Positions 34,033 to 42,844 of a stretch of 64,000 nucleotides of DNA are shown here, one piece after another. Location of the stretch: the NCBI GenBank assembly GCA_937997485.1, contig CALKTH010000022.1:179660-243659 (forward strand), given 5' to 3'. The notes under the pieces were generated by a model. It had not been told where the DNA came from and searched no databases. It saw nothing but the letters and a program-made list of their open reading frames with translations. The stretch's first letter is position 1; every line of letters starts with the position of its first letter. The translations under genes were made by a program, and so were the position numbers. This stretch comes from an uncultured Acidimicrobiales bacterium (GTDB lineage Bacteria > Actinomycetota > Acidimicrobiia > Acidimicrobiales > SZUA-35).

Positions 34033-36870
34033 ATGTGTGCGGAACTGAGGGTGACGTCCGGCGGAACCATCGCCGTGTCCGTCGACGGCGACGCGCGCCC
34101 ATTGGGCGGCGCCCGCCAGCGCGAGCTGCTCGCACTGCTCGTCCTCGCCGAGAGAACACCGGTCTCGCTCGACGGGATGATCGAGGCGCTGTGGCCCGAT
34201 CAGGCACCGGCAACGGCCCGCAAGTCCGTGCACCGTTTCGTCGCCGACATCCGCCGGGCTTTCGGGAGTCACGCCGATCGGATCGTCACCGATGCCCTCG
34301 GCTACCGACTCGAACTTCGTGACGGCGAGCTCGACCTCGAGGCAGCCAGCCGTGCCTTCGACGCCGCGAACGAACAGCTCCGCCGGGGCCGGATCGATCT
34401 CGCCGCCGATCTGCTCCACGAGGCGTCGGCACGGCTGGGGTCCCTCGGTGCCGGTGTGGAACGCGAGTCACCGTCGCTCGAGCGACTGGCTCGTGTGCGG
34501 GAGGACCTCTCGCTCGACATCGAGGAGCTCTCCTTCCGGGCCGACGTCGACCTCGGACGGCATCGAGAGGTCATCGGACCGCTCCGAGCCTTCGTCGATG
34601 CGCATCCGTTTCGCGAGCACGCCTGGGGTTCCTTGCTCCTCGCGCTGTACCGCTCGGGGCGTCAGCGACAGGCGCTGGCGACGCATCGCGAGCTCCGGAC
34701 CATCCTGCGTGATGCGCTCGGTGTCGATCCGAGCCCGGAGATCGAAAGCATCGAGCGGGCCATACTGGAGCAGACGGTGGCACCCCCGATCGCTGTCGTC
34801 GCGGCAAGACCGACCCACGTTGCCGAGCCGCCCCTCGGCCGGGAGGACGAGCGCCGACGGGTCGATGAGCTGCTCGACTCGGGACGCCTCGTGTCCGTCG
34901 TCGGCACCGGTGGCATCGGCAAGACGCACCTCATCGAGTCGATCGTGCAGCAGCGCGCCGCCGGAGGCACACGTTCACGGTTCGTCTCGCTCGGCGATGG
35001 AGACGCAGCCGACTTGACCGCAGCGATCGGTGCGGTCATCGGTACGTCGCCTCGTCCGGATCAGGTCCTGATGGCCGAGATCATCGATCGCCTCTCGTCG
35101 ATCGATCTCCTGGTCATCGACAACGGCGAACTCGCCTTCGATGCCGTGCGCACCTTCGTGGTCGATTTGCTCGCCAATCGATCGGTGCGCACGACGCTGC
35201 TCGTCGGCTCCCGTGTACCGCTCGGCCTGAGCAACGAGTTCGTGGTTCGACTCGGCCCGCTCGCTGATGGCGCAGCGCATGCAATGTTGGCCGCCACGAT
35301 CGAGCGCATCGGGCTCGATCCGACGCTCGGGGAGCACCCCGACGTCGAGCGTCTGCGCGATCTCACCGACGGTCTGCCATTGGCCATCGAGATCGCCGGC
35401 TCGATGCTCCAGTCGATGGACCCGACCACACTCGCCGATCGGTGGGACGCACAGCCCCGGGCGGCGATGGCCGCCGTACTCGAGCACTCTCTTGCCTTGC
35501 TCAGCGCCGACGAGCGGCGGGTTCTCGACCACTGCGCCGTTTTCGACGCCGACTTCGATCTCGCTGCACTCGAGGCAGTCGTCGGAGATGACGGCCAGGT
35601 CGTTCAAGCGATCGACGGTCTCGTCCGTCATTCCCTCATCCAGGTCCGCCATCAGCGGGGAAGCGCTGGCTACCGCATGCTGGTGCCGATTCGTGAGGTC
35701 GCACGAGCGACCTCGGCACCGCCCAATGTCGGCTGGGAGCACCGAGTGGTCGCCCACTTCGTCGGAGTCGCCGGCGATGCGCTCGCGCAACTCACCGGTG
35801 CCGATCCGGCTGACGGGGTGCGGCGATTCGGGGATGCCCTCTCCGGCCTGCGCATGGCGTTCGAGCTCGCCGACGCCGACGGCGATGTCTCATCGATGCT
35901 GTCGCTGGCCGCCTCCCTGGGTCTGGCGACCGGGCTCTCATCGGCGACACGAGGGCACAGCATCCTGCGAGGTTGGACCGAACGGCTGCTCGCCCGAGCC
36001 GAGGATGAGCCCGATCTGTGGAAGCGAGCGGGCGCCGCCGATGCCTTGGCGTGGGGACACTACGGCTGCGGCGATGGACGCTGGTACCAGCGAGTGCGGG
36101 CGCTCGAGAACAGTGGCGCCGCGGTGTGCGCTGCGCTCCAGGCCATCGCTGCGTTCTCCCTGGGCGACGTCGGACGAGCAACCACAGAACTGGCCGACGT
36201 CTCGTTCGAAACGATCGATGACGCGTACCAGCGGGCGATGCTGGCCGGAGTCAGCGCCGTGATCTCTTTCGAGCACGGCCTGGAATCCGGCGCGGCGCTG
36301 ACCGACATCGCTGTGCGGGCGGCGCAGGGATCGTCACCCGCGGCCCGGTTCTTCGCTTCGATGGCATGTGCATCACATGCCTTCGTCTCGGGCGATCTCG
36401 ACGGCATGGAGACGCACCTCATGGAGATGACCGAGACGGTGGCCGACACGTGTCTCGTCACACTCGAGAACATGGCGGCCACCTCGGAGGCCATGTGCCT
36501 CGGACTGCTCACCGGGCGTCGTGAGCCTGCACCGATCCTCGCTGCCGTGCACGACCGCTACGTGCAACAGAACAGCCTCGATCCCGCTTCGGTCGCCATG
36601 GCGATCGACACGTCGATTCTCGTGCTGCAGCGGGCCGACGATCATCCGGCCGCAGCGCGCCTCCTGGGGCTCGCCGATCGCTTGGATCTCTCGCTCGGCT
36701 TGCTTTCGGGCGTGCGTGGCCATTTCGAAGCCGAGGTCGCTGACACACCCAAGCTGCAACACCTCCGCATGGCCGGCGCGGCCGATACGACCACCGAGGC
36801 CTTCGCCGCCGCTGCCACCGCCCTCCGTCGCTCGCTCGACGAGCCCGTGGACGCACCCGCACTCAGTTGA
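34033..36870 (+). CDS. AfsR/SARP-family transcriptional regulator
   Basis: The 945-residue protein has an N-terminal winged helix of OmpR type (residues about 15-90, G-A-R-Q-R-E-L-L-A-L-L-V-L-A and A-R-K-S-V-H-R-F-V-A-D-I-R), a bacterial transcriptional activator domain (about 95-240), and an NB-ARC-like ATPase (Walker A G-T-G-G-I-G-K-T near 292-299; L-L-V-I-D-N-G-E as Walker B). A helical TPR-like C-terminus follows. AfsR-type SARPs activate secondary-metabolite or developmental operons. ATG 34033 is preferred; an in-frame start at 33985 lies on top of the direct repeats. It probably regulates the divergent three-gene operon. Confidence 0.92.
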   Translation: MCAELRVTSGGTIAVSVDGDARPLGGARQRELLALLVLAERTPVSLDGMIEALWPDQAPATARKSVHRFVADIRRAFGSHADRIVTDALGYRLELRDGELDLEAASRAFDAANEQLRRGRIDLAADLLHEASARLGSLGAGVERESPSLERLARVREDLSLDIEELSFRADVDLGRHREVIGPLRAFVDAHPFREHAWGSLLLALYRSGRQRQALATHRELRTILRDALGVDPSPEIESIERAILEQTVAPPIAVVAARPTHVAEPPLGREDERRRVDELLDSGRLVSVVGTGGIGKTHLIESIVQQRAAGGTRSRFVSLGDGDAADLTAAIGAVIGTSPRPDQVLMAEIIDRLSSIDLLVIDNGELAFDAVRTFVVDLLANRSVRTTLLVGSRVPLGLSNEFVVRLGPLADGAAHAMLAATIERIGLDPTLGEHPDVERLRDLTDGLPLAIEIAGSMLQSMDPTTLADRWDAQPRAAMAAVLEHSLALLSADERRVLDHCAVFDADFDLAALEAVVGDDGQVVQAIDGLVRHSLIQVRHQRGSAGYRMLVPIREVARATSAPPNVGWEHRVVAHFVGVAGDALAQLTGADPADGVRRFGDALSGLRMAFELADADGDVSSMLSLAASLGLATGLSSATRGHSILRGWTERLLARAEDEPDLWKRAGAADALAWGHYGCGDGRWYQRVRALENSGAAVCAALQAIAAFSLGDVGRATTELADVSFETIDDAYQRAMLAGVSAVISFEHGLESGAALTDIAVRAAQGSSPAARFFASMACASHAFVSGDLDGMETHLMEMTETVADTCLVTLENMAATSEAMCLGLLTGRREPAPILAAVHDRYVQQNSLDPASVAMAIDTSILVLQRADDHPAAARLLGLADRLDLSLGLLSGVRGHFEAEVADTPKLQHLRMAGAADTTTEAFAAAATALRRSLDEPVDAPALS

Positions 36871-37055
36871 CTCGGCAAATCAACGGACTCCACGAATGCT
36901 CTGTGGTCTGAGCCAAAGAGCTTCGTGCTCAACCGCTGTGGTCCTTGCGGGGCAGCTTTCACACCCCTTGGCTTCACTGACTGCCAACAACCTGGAACCG
37001 GTTCTCGTCGCCGAGATCGGCTGATCGAGCACGCCGAGGCCCTGGCGGATCTCGG

Positions 37056-37622
37056 TCAGGCGCCTGTGAGCATCTCCCGACAGAGCGCTTCGACCGATTG
37101 GACGACGTGTTCTCGCTGCGCCACCACGTCGGTCGTGGCGAGCGATCCCAACGCTTGGGGCACCGTGACCCACGCCCAGGCGAGGGCAAGGACGCGAACG
37201 AGCACGTCGGCCGATGAGATCGCGGCATCGGACGACCCCCTGACCTCGTCGAGCCGGGTGATCTTGTCGGCGAACATCTCGCGCTCGAGCGGCGTGTTCG
37301 TAGGGCGTTCGAGCCGGCGCCATGCGTCGATTCGGATCTCGGTGGGGTGGGCGATGAGGAAGTCGAATAGCCGGCCGGCGAAGGCCGGCAGGTCGTCAGG
37401 CGTGAAGGGCACCGATTCGTGGAGATCGCCGACGGCTGCGTCGATGATCGCGTCGAAGAGCTGCTCCTTGTTGCCGAAGTACGTGTAGATCATGCTCTTG
37501 TTCGCTTTGGCCGCAGCGGCGATGCGGTCGACGCGCCCGCCGGAGTAGCCGTGCTCAGCAAACTCCGACGTAGCGGCAACGAGGATTCGCGCCTTCGTCG
37601 CTTCGGCATCTCGAGGTGACAT
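37056..37622 (-). CDS. TetR/AcrR-family repressor
   Basis: The 188-residue protein has the TetR DNA-binding domain at residues 8-55: A-T-K-A-R-I-L-V-A-A-T-x-E-F-A-E-H-G-Y-S and a recognition region K-A-N-K-S-M-I-Y-T-Y-F-G-N-K-E-Q-L. The C-terminal ligand-binding domain has no recognisable specificity. ATG 37622 is the start. It is divergent from the hchA operon, and two palindromes in the shared region fit autoregulation plus repression of that operon. Confidence 0.93.
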   Translation of the reverse strand: MSPRDAEATKARILVAATSEFAEHGYSGGRVDRIAAAAKANKSMIYTYFGNKEQLFDAIIDAAVGDLHESVPFTPDDLPAFAGRLFDFLIAHPTEIRIDAWRRLERPTNTPLEREMFADKITRLDEVRGSSDAAISSADVLVRVLALAWAWVTVPQALGSLATTDVVAQREHVVQSVEALCREMLTGA

Positions 37623-37636
37623 GCCCCCAGGGTAGT

Positions 37637-37654
37637 CAACCAACCAGTTGGTTG
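37637..37654. promoter_or_regulatory. TetR operator 1
   Basis: CAACCAAC-CA-GTTGGTTG is an 8-bp-arm inverted repeat beginning 14 bases upstream of the tetR start codon. Confidence 0.75.
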
Positions 37655-37674
37655 GCATCGCCGCGCAGGATCGG

Positions 37675-37680
37675 TAGGGT
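37675..37680 (+). promoter_or_regulatory. Candidate -10 box (TAGGGT) of the hchA operon
   Basis: TAGGGT sits between the two TetR operators, 44 bases before the hchA-like start, so a repressor on either operator would block it. Confidence 0.4.
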
Positions 37681-37688
37681 CCGAAACT

Positions 37689-37704
37689 AACCAACTAGTT
37701 GGTT
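37689..37704. promoter_or_regulatory. TetR operator 2
   Basis: AACCAACTAGTTGGTT is a perfect 16-bp palindrome sharing the CCAAC-N2-GTTGG core with operator 1. The two centres are 51 bases apart. Confidence 0.78.
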
Positions 37705-37724
37705 GGGCCTGAAGGAGCATTCCC

Positions 37725-38588
37725 ATGAAGAAGCTGTTCGGGCTCGCCCCGCAACTCGAACCCGATGGCTCTCACTCGCCGTCGAAGCTGCCGCTGAAGC
37801 TGGCGACGTCGTCGACAACTGACTTCAGCGACAAGCAGTACGCCCGGTACGAAGGCGATCGAACGAAGGTCCTCGTCATCGCCACTGAGCAGAAGAACAT
37901 GACGATGGCGAACGGCAAGGAGTTCTCGACGGGCAACCACCCGGTCGAGACCCTCGTTCCGATGCTGCACCTCCGCAACGCCGGTTTCGAGCTCGAAATC
38001 GCAACGCCGACCGGCGCGCCGGCCGTGCTCGAGATGTGGGCCTTCCCCTCCGAGGACCAGCACATCAGTGCGTTCTACGACGAGGTTCGGTCGAGCTTCA
38101 ACAACCCGCGAAGCCTCACCGACGTCGTGGCGACCTCGCTCGACACTCCCGGGCAGTACGCCGCCGTCTTCGTGCCCGGCGGGCACGGTGCCATGCTCGG
38201 CTTGCCCGCAGATTCGAATGTCGACGCGATCCTGCGGTGGGCCCACACCAACGACCTCATCACCATCAGCATCTGCCACGGGCCGGCTGCGCTCTTGGCC
38301 ACGACCCTCGATGACAAGCCCTTCCTGTACGACGGCTACGAGATGGCCGTGTTCCCCCACGCCGTCGACAAGCAGACCCCTCGCATCGGCTACATGCCGG
38401 GTCACATGCCCTGGGCCCTGAGCGAAGCGCTCGAAGAGGCCGGGGCAACCGTGACCAACTCCAAGGCCGACAGCAGCGTGTGCGTCGACCGCCGGCTCGT
38501 CTCTGGCGCGAGCCCGCAGGCCGCCAACGCCCTCGGCGAACTCGCCGCGGCCACACTCCTCGACCACGCCGCCACAAGCGGCTGGTAA
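37725..38588 (+). CDS. hchA: HchA/Hsp31-like DJ-1-superfamily protein
   Basis: The 287 residues align well with E. coli HchA (283 residues) from memory: F-S-T-G-N-H-P-V-E-T-L, F-V-P-G-G-H-G-A-M-L-G-L-P, the nucleophile elbow I-S-I-C-H-G-P-A-A-L with its reactive Cys, and D-K-Q-T-P-R-I-G-Y-M-P-G-H. HchA is a chaperone and a reported glyoxalase III/deglycase acting on methylglyoxal products. It is the first gene of an operon with a nitroreductase, under a TetR regulator, so an electrophile- or carbonyl-stress role is plausible. Confidence 0.93.
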   Translation: MKKLFGLAPQLEPDGSHSPSKLPLKLATSSTTDFSDKQYARYEGDRTKVLVIATEQKNMTMANGKEFSTGNHPVETLVPMLHLRNAGFELEIATPTGAPAVLEMWAFPSEDQHISAFYDEVRSSFNNPRSLTDVVATSLDTPGQYAAVFVPGGHGAMLGLPADSNVDAILRWAHTNDLITISICHGPAALLATTLDDKPFLYDGYEMAVFPHAVDKQTPRIGYMPGHMPWALSEALEEAGATVTNSKADSSVCVDRRLVSGASPQAANALGELAAATLLDHAATSGW

Positions 38589-38610
38589 CCCGAAAGACCG
38601 GAGCAAACCC

Positions 38611-39252
38611 ATGACCACCATGACCCTCAATGAACGTCTGAACTGGCGCTACGCCACCAAGGCGATGGACCCGAGCAAGCCCGTCCCGCAGGAGAAGATC
38701 GATACGATCATCGAGGCGGTTCGGCTCGCCCCGACCTCCAGCGGCACGCAGCCCTTCGAACTTTTCGTGATCACGAACCCCGACGTCCGGAGCCGCATTC
38801 GCGCCGCCGCCAACGATCAGAGCCCGATCACCGACGGCTCGCACCTGTTCGTGTTCGCTGCTTGGGACAACTACACCGAGGAGCGAATCGACGAGGTCGT
38901 GCAGCTGAACAAGGCGCTTCGTGGCGACCTTCCTCTGATCGATCAGTACTACGGCAACCTGAAGGCCGGCTATCTCCCCCGTGACCCGGCCATCAACCAC
39001 GACCACGCCGCCCGCCAGGCCTACATCGCACTCGGCTTCGCGATGCTGGCAGCCGCCGAACTCGAGGTCGACAGCACGCCCATGGAGGGCTTCGACCCGG
39101 CCGCGGTCGACGAAATCCTCGAGCTCGGTGCGCTCGGCTTGCGTTCCGTCGTGCTGCTTCCGCTCGGCTACCGCAACTCAGCGGGCGACTGGCTCCTGCC
39201 AATGCCGAAGGCTCGCAAGTCGCTCGACACCCTCGTCACCCACGTCGACTGA
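38611..39252 (+). CDS. NAD(P)H-dependent nitroreductase-family oxidoreductase
   Basis: The 213-residue protein begins with the nitroreductase pattern L-N-x-R-Y-A-T-K-A-M-D and has A-P-T-S-S-G-T-Q-P-F for FMN binding, then A-R-Q-A-Y-I-A-L-G-F-A-M-L-A-A-A. It resembles NfsB-type FMN flavoproteins that reduce nitroaromatics, quinones or related electrophiles. It follows the hchA-like gene by 22 bases with an RBS-like GGAGC sequence and precedes a broken SMP-30-like gene, all apparently in one transcript. Confidence 0.9.
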   Translation: MTTMTLNERLNWRYATKAMDPSKPVPQEKIDTIIEAVRLAPTSSGTQPFELFVITNPDVRSRIRAAANDQSPITDGSHLFVFAAWDNYTEERIDEVVQLNKALRGDLPLIDQYYGNLKAGYLPRDPAINHDHAARQAYIALGFAMLAAAELEVDSTPMEGFDPAAVDEILELGALGLRSVVLLPLGYRNSAGDWLLPMPKARKSLDTLVTHVD

Positions 39253-39268
39253 CGAGGCCGGGTCCCCG

Positions 39269-40245
39269 ATGTCGAAGCTCGCACCCGTCAGTTGGCAAGC
39301 GCCCGAAGCGCCTGGGCTGGTCGGCGACTACGCCGTCAACGACCGCCTCGCGACCGCGCGTCTGATCCCGACGCCATTCACCGGCCCCGAGGACGTCGTG
39401 GTCGACGAAACCGGCACGATCTACACGGGCACCGAGGACGGATCGATCCTCCGCGTGACAACCGGGGCGAGATCACCACTGTCGCCCGGGTCGGAGGCCG
39501 CCCGCTCGGCATCGAGCTCTACGGCGACGACCTGATCGTATGCAACGCCGAGTCTGGCCTGCAGCGAGTCTCCAAGGCGGGCACCGTCGAGTTGCTGGCT
39601 GATCGGTTCGGCTCGGACCGCTTCCTGTTCACCAACAACGCTGGTGTCGCCGACGACGGCACCGTCTATTTCACCGACACGTCGCAGCGGTGGGGTCTTG
39701 CCGACTTCCCGAACGACATCATCGAGGCGAGCTCCACCGGCCGGCTGTTTCGGCGCGGAACCGACGGTGAACTGAGCGAACTGGTCGGCGACCTGGCATT
39801 CGCCAACGGCGTTGCCCTCGACGAACGCCAGGAATCGGTCTTCGTCGCGGAGTCGGCCAAGTACAGGATTCAACGGCACTGGCTGACCGGCGACAAAGCA
39901 GGCCAGACCGAGATCTTCATCGACAACCTCCCCGGCTTCCCCGACAACCTCACCTTCGACGGTGGGCACCTTTGGATCGGGTATGCGTCACCACGCAACC
40001 CGCAGGTCGACCGGATGAGCAACAAGGTCTGGATGAAGCACGTCGCCCTCCGGATGCCCGATGCACTCACGCCCAAGCCTCTCCGGCACGGGATGATCAT
40101 GGGATTCACAGACGACGGCACCGTGGCCTACAACCTGCAGGACTCCACCGGTGCGATCGCCAGCACAACGACGGCTCGAGTCTTCAACGGCAGCCTCTAC
40201 ATCGGCACGCTCGAAGATTCACACATCGCAATCCTCGATCTCTGA
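39269..40245 (+). pseudogene. SMP-30/gluconolactonase-like gene interrupted by a frameshift
   Basis: The first part (from ATG 39269) reads M-S-K-L-A-P-V-S-W through G-S-I-L-R-V-T, then the coding signal shifts by -1 near 39462-39475 and continues as G-E-I-T-T-V-A-R to the stop at 40245. The combined protein of about 325 residues fits SMP-30/strictosidine-synthase-like beta-propellers (G-P-E-D-V-V-V-D-E, N-N-A-G-V-A-D-D-G-T-V-Y-F-T-D, F-P-D-N-L-T-F-D-G). The family includes lactonases and phosphotriesterases. No slippery heptamer is visible at the shift, so this is a mutation or a sequencing error rather than programmed frameshifting. It is the third gene of the TetR-controlled operon. Confidence 0.8.
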
Positions 40246-40755
40246 CGCCGTGGAGCGGGGAGGCTGAAAGCTCTTCACCACTCACATGATCGATCGCCCA
40301 GAAGCCGGCAACGTACGAGCTGTAGTCAGCGATGACGACCTCGCTCATGCGGCGTTCTCGGCGCATCGAGCCTCCAGGCCGAACGCCTGACCACAGCCCG
40401 TGCTCTGCTCACCGATGTGGCAAAACAACCTCGACCACTCGCAACGCCATGTTCTCGAGACGATGTCAAACATGTATTCGCAGTGGGCGTTGAGGGACTC
40501 GAACCCCCGACCTGCGCGGTGTAAACGCGACGCTCTAGCCAACTGAGCTAAACGCCCTTGCCCGAGCAGCTGGCGAACCGGCAACTCGGACGGCGCAGCC
40601 TAGCGGCGCGGATTGATCAGATGAGCGCACTTTGTTGCAGGCCCGCTTCGGAGACTGTGCGCTTCGTCACGGCACTGTCACTCAACGGCAACTCCTGCCA
40701 CGGCGAGTGAACTTACGATTGGGAACCTCATTCATCGCCCGACAGGTTTCCCTCC
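40246..40755. other. 510-base interval holding only a tRNA gene
   Basis: Besides tRNA-Val, I see no supported gene here. A minus-strand reading frame across the tRNA (40345-40584) is the familiar false ORF produced by a tRNA sequence. The stretch 40600-40755 has no strong hairpin or clear promoter. Confidence 0.6.
40485..40557 (-). tRNA. tRNA-Val (anticodon TAC)
   Basis: The 73-base gene folds as a cloverleaf: acceptor stem GGGCGTT/AACGCCC, D-arm GCTC...GAGC, anticodon loop TTTACAC with TAC, and T-arm with GGTTCGAGTCC. The anticodon stem has one T-C mismatch at positions 27-43. CCA is not encoded. Confidence 0.95.
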
Positions 40756-41238
40756 GTGCCCGTCTTTGAAGTCTTTCATCGCAATCGCGTGCTGTGGCTG
40801 CTGCCCACGGCTGTTTTCGCTCTTGCGTTGCTGTTCCTGTTCGGCGTGTCCCGCGATGCTTCCAGCTCGCTGGTTGTCACCACGTCCACGCCCTTCGCCT
40901 CGACTGGCTCGGTCACCATTGGAGATCAGGTCTACGACTTCGCTCCCGACCCCTGCTTCTTGAGCGAGGATGCGTTCCTGGGGTCTGGTCCTGGGCGAGA
41001 CGGGGAAGACATCTTCCACGTCTCTTCCTCACCGAGCGTCGTCGAGCTCGTGTTCGGCATCGAGAACGACACCGACTTGCCGCCGGATGGCGCCATGTGG
41101 CTTTCCACCAAGGAAGTGGTCGAGTGGTCTGCGGGCGCCGATGGCGTCTCAGCCGAGGTCGTCCTCTTCGACCGGAACGACGAGGATGCACCGGGCCGGA
41201 TCGCTGAGCTCCGTGTGAGCTGCGCACTCAATAGCTGA
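40756..41238 (+). CDS. Membrane-anchored or secreted hypothetical protein
   Basis: The 160-residue protein from GTG 40756 has one N-terminal hydrophobic segment (residues about 11-30, L-W-L-L-P-T-A-V-F-A-L-A-L-L) with no lipobox, then an extracytoplasmic beta-rich domain of about 120 residues. The two cysteines (D-P-C-F and V-S-C-A) lie near the domain ends and could form a disulfide. I recognise no family. It stands alone between tRNA-Val and the convergent phosphatase gene. Confidence 0.7.
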   Translation: MPVFEVFHRNRVLWLLPTAVFALALLFLFGVSRDASSSLVVTTSTPFASTGSVTIGDQVYDFAPDPCFLSEDAFLGSGPGRDGEDIFHVSSSPSVVELVFGIENDTDLPPDGAMWLSTKEVVEWSAGADGVSAEVVLFDRNDEDAPGRIAELRVSCALNS

Positions 41239-41308
41239 GCAGTTGTAGTGCCACTGCAGTGCGAGTTCGCCGCCTGACGCTGGGGTCCGCTCTGACGCGC
41301 AATCCGCT

Positions 41309-42097
41309 CTACTTCTGGAGCCGCCAGGTCTCGATCATCGCGATGACATCGTTCATGAGCTCGGGTGTTGCTGCGGCGATGGGTGCCCGCCGACTGGCGT
41401 GATCCAAAGGCACGAGGTCGAGCCCGTTGGCGTCGGCTACGACGGCGCCGGCTTCCGAACACACGAGCAAGGCTCCGAGGTAGTCCCAGACCCCGTGGGC
41501 GCCCTGGCCATGTACACCGTCGACATCGACGAACGCGTCGAACGTCCCGGCGGCCACGGCGCACATGTCCAGGGCTGCGGCACCGTAGGTGCGGTACTGC
41601 CGCCAACCGCCGTGTGAGGGCGGAAGGCCGGAGAACGCGAGAAGTGCGTCGCTGAGGTCCGTTACGGCCGACGGAGCAAACGTCGCCACGTCGGCCTCCA
41701 CACCGTTCCCACGGACTGCCCGGAACGTGTCGCCGAGCGCAAGGTTGGTGACGAGCGAGACCCATGGGCCATGGGCATCGACGACGCAGAGGGATGAGGC
41801 ATACCAAGGGAGACCGTGCGAGGCATTGGTGGACCCATCAACAGGATCGATCACAACGGTCAGCCCGTTGCCGTCGGTTCCTGACCCTGGCTCGGGTTGG
41901 GTCACACCACTTTCTTCGGTGAGAACGGAGAACCCTCGCTCGAGCAGGGGAGCAATCAGGAGCTCGTCAGCCACGAGATCGTGGTTGTACTGCCCATCCT
42001 TGAGCCCACTGAGGCCCCAGTCCTCGAGCCCGTCGAGCGCGTCGCGAAGGTCGGCCACGAGTTCTTCGAACAGGGCGAGGATGGCGTCAGGCTGCAC
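41309..42097 (-). CDS. Inositol-monophosphatase-family protein
   Basis: The 262 residues carry the family motifs: L-T-E-E-S-G (metal Glu), I-D-P-V-D-G-S-T-N (metal and catalytic core) and V-W-D-Y-L-G-A-L-L-V-C-S-E-A-G-A near the C-terminus (W-D-x-A-A variant). Such Mg2+-dependent enzymes dephosphorylate inositol phosphates, fructose-1,6-bisphosphate, histidinol phosphate or PAP, and the sequence alone does not tell which. The gene is divergent from the hypothetical gene at 42209. Confidence 0.9.
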   Translation of the reverse strand: MQPDAILALFEELVADLRDALDGLEDWGLSGLKDGQYNHDLVADELLIAPLLERGFSVLTEESGVTQPEPGSGTDGNGLTVVIDPVDGSTNASHGLPWYASSLCVVDAHGPWVSLVTNLALGDTFRAVRGNGVEADVATFAPSAVTDLSDALLAFSGLPPSHGGWRQYRTYGAAALDMCAVAAGTFDAFVDVDGVHGQGAHGVWDYLGALLVCSEAGAVVADANGLDLVPLDHASRRAPIAAATPELMNDVIAMIETWRLQK

Positions 42098-42208
42098 GTG
42101 GAGACGCTACCGCTGAGAGAACCAGTGACCCTTCACCGGCGATTGGGGCGCACAAACGGTGGGCTTCCCCGTGGTGATTCCGCCCGAATCTGGCAGGCTT
42201 GTGGCCGT

Positions 42209-42772
42209 ATGGCGATCATCGACGTTCCGGGGTTCGTTGCCGACCTCAAGGATCACGCAACTGACCACGGCTTCCATGTTCACGATGAACGCCATTTCGT
42301 CGAGACGTACTCGCTGCGCCAGGCGTGGGAAGTCGATCTCCATCCTGAGCGTGCCTGCGGCGGGCCACTTGATCTTCATCTCGCCGTCGAGGTCGATCCA
42401 CGCGTGCTGCTCGCCTTCGAAGACAAGATGCTCGAGCTCGATGAAGAGGCCGAGCCGCCGGAGGGTTACTTCTTCCCCTTGATCTTCTCGTGGGCGATGC
42501 CTCCGCTGCCGAAGGGTCCCGATCTCTTGCTGCTGGCAACCGAGCTTGCTGGCATTGGTGGGCCCGATCTGCCGTTGGAAGTGTCCGCCATCGATTCGAC
42601 GGCCGCTGTCACCGATGCACCTGAGCGCACGCTCACGATCACGGCCAAGATCGAGCTCTCGCTCGGCGATCTGTTCATGCACCGCGAGAGCCTCTGTGAC
42701 GTGTTCGATCGTTGCTACAACGTGAGCGAGTTCATGCTCGACCGCGCCCCCTTCTGGCTCGACGACATCTAA
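42209..42772 (+). CDS. Conserved-looking hypothetical protein
   Basis: The 187-residue soluble protein from ATG 42209 is acidic and rich in His and aromatic residues in the N-terminal half. It has no TM segment, and I recognise no family. Strand-like segments (L-D-L-H-L-A-V-E-V-D and R-T-L-T-I-T-A-K-I-E-L-S-L) suggest an alpha/beta fold. An upstream open frame to 41897 is antisense to the phosphatase and is rejected. It precedes the GGDEF/EAL gene by 72 bases and might be cotranscribed. Confidence 0.7.
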   Translation: MAIIDVPGFVADLKDHATDHGFHVHDERHFVETYSLRQAWEVDLHPERACGGPLDLHLAVEVDPRVLLAFEDKMLELDEEAEPPEGYFFPLIFSWAMPPLPKGPDLLLLATELAGIGGPDLPLEVSAIDSTAAVTDAPERTLTITAKIELSLGDLFMHRESLCDVFDRCYNVSEFMLDRAPFWLDDI

Positions 42773-42844
42773 GCGAAAGCAATTCTCTGGGGCGTTCAAC
42801 CCAGCGGCATCAAGCAGCGGCCGATCGGTGCCGTTCTACCTGCG

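Noticed and set aside
40345..40584. Minus-strand 79-codon frame containing Q-L-A-R-A-S-R-L-H-R-A-G
   Set aside because: It overlaps tRNA-Val; this is the common false protein produced by translating a tRNA gene.
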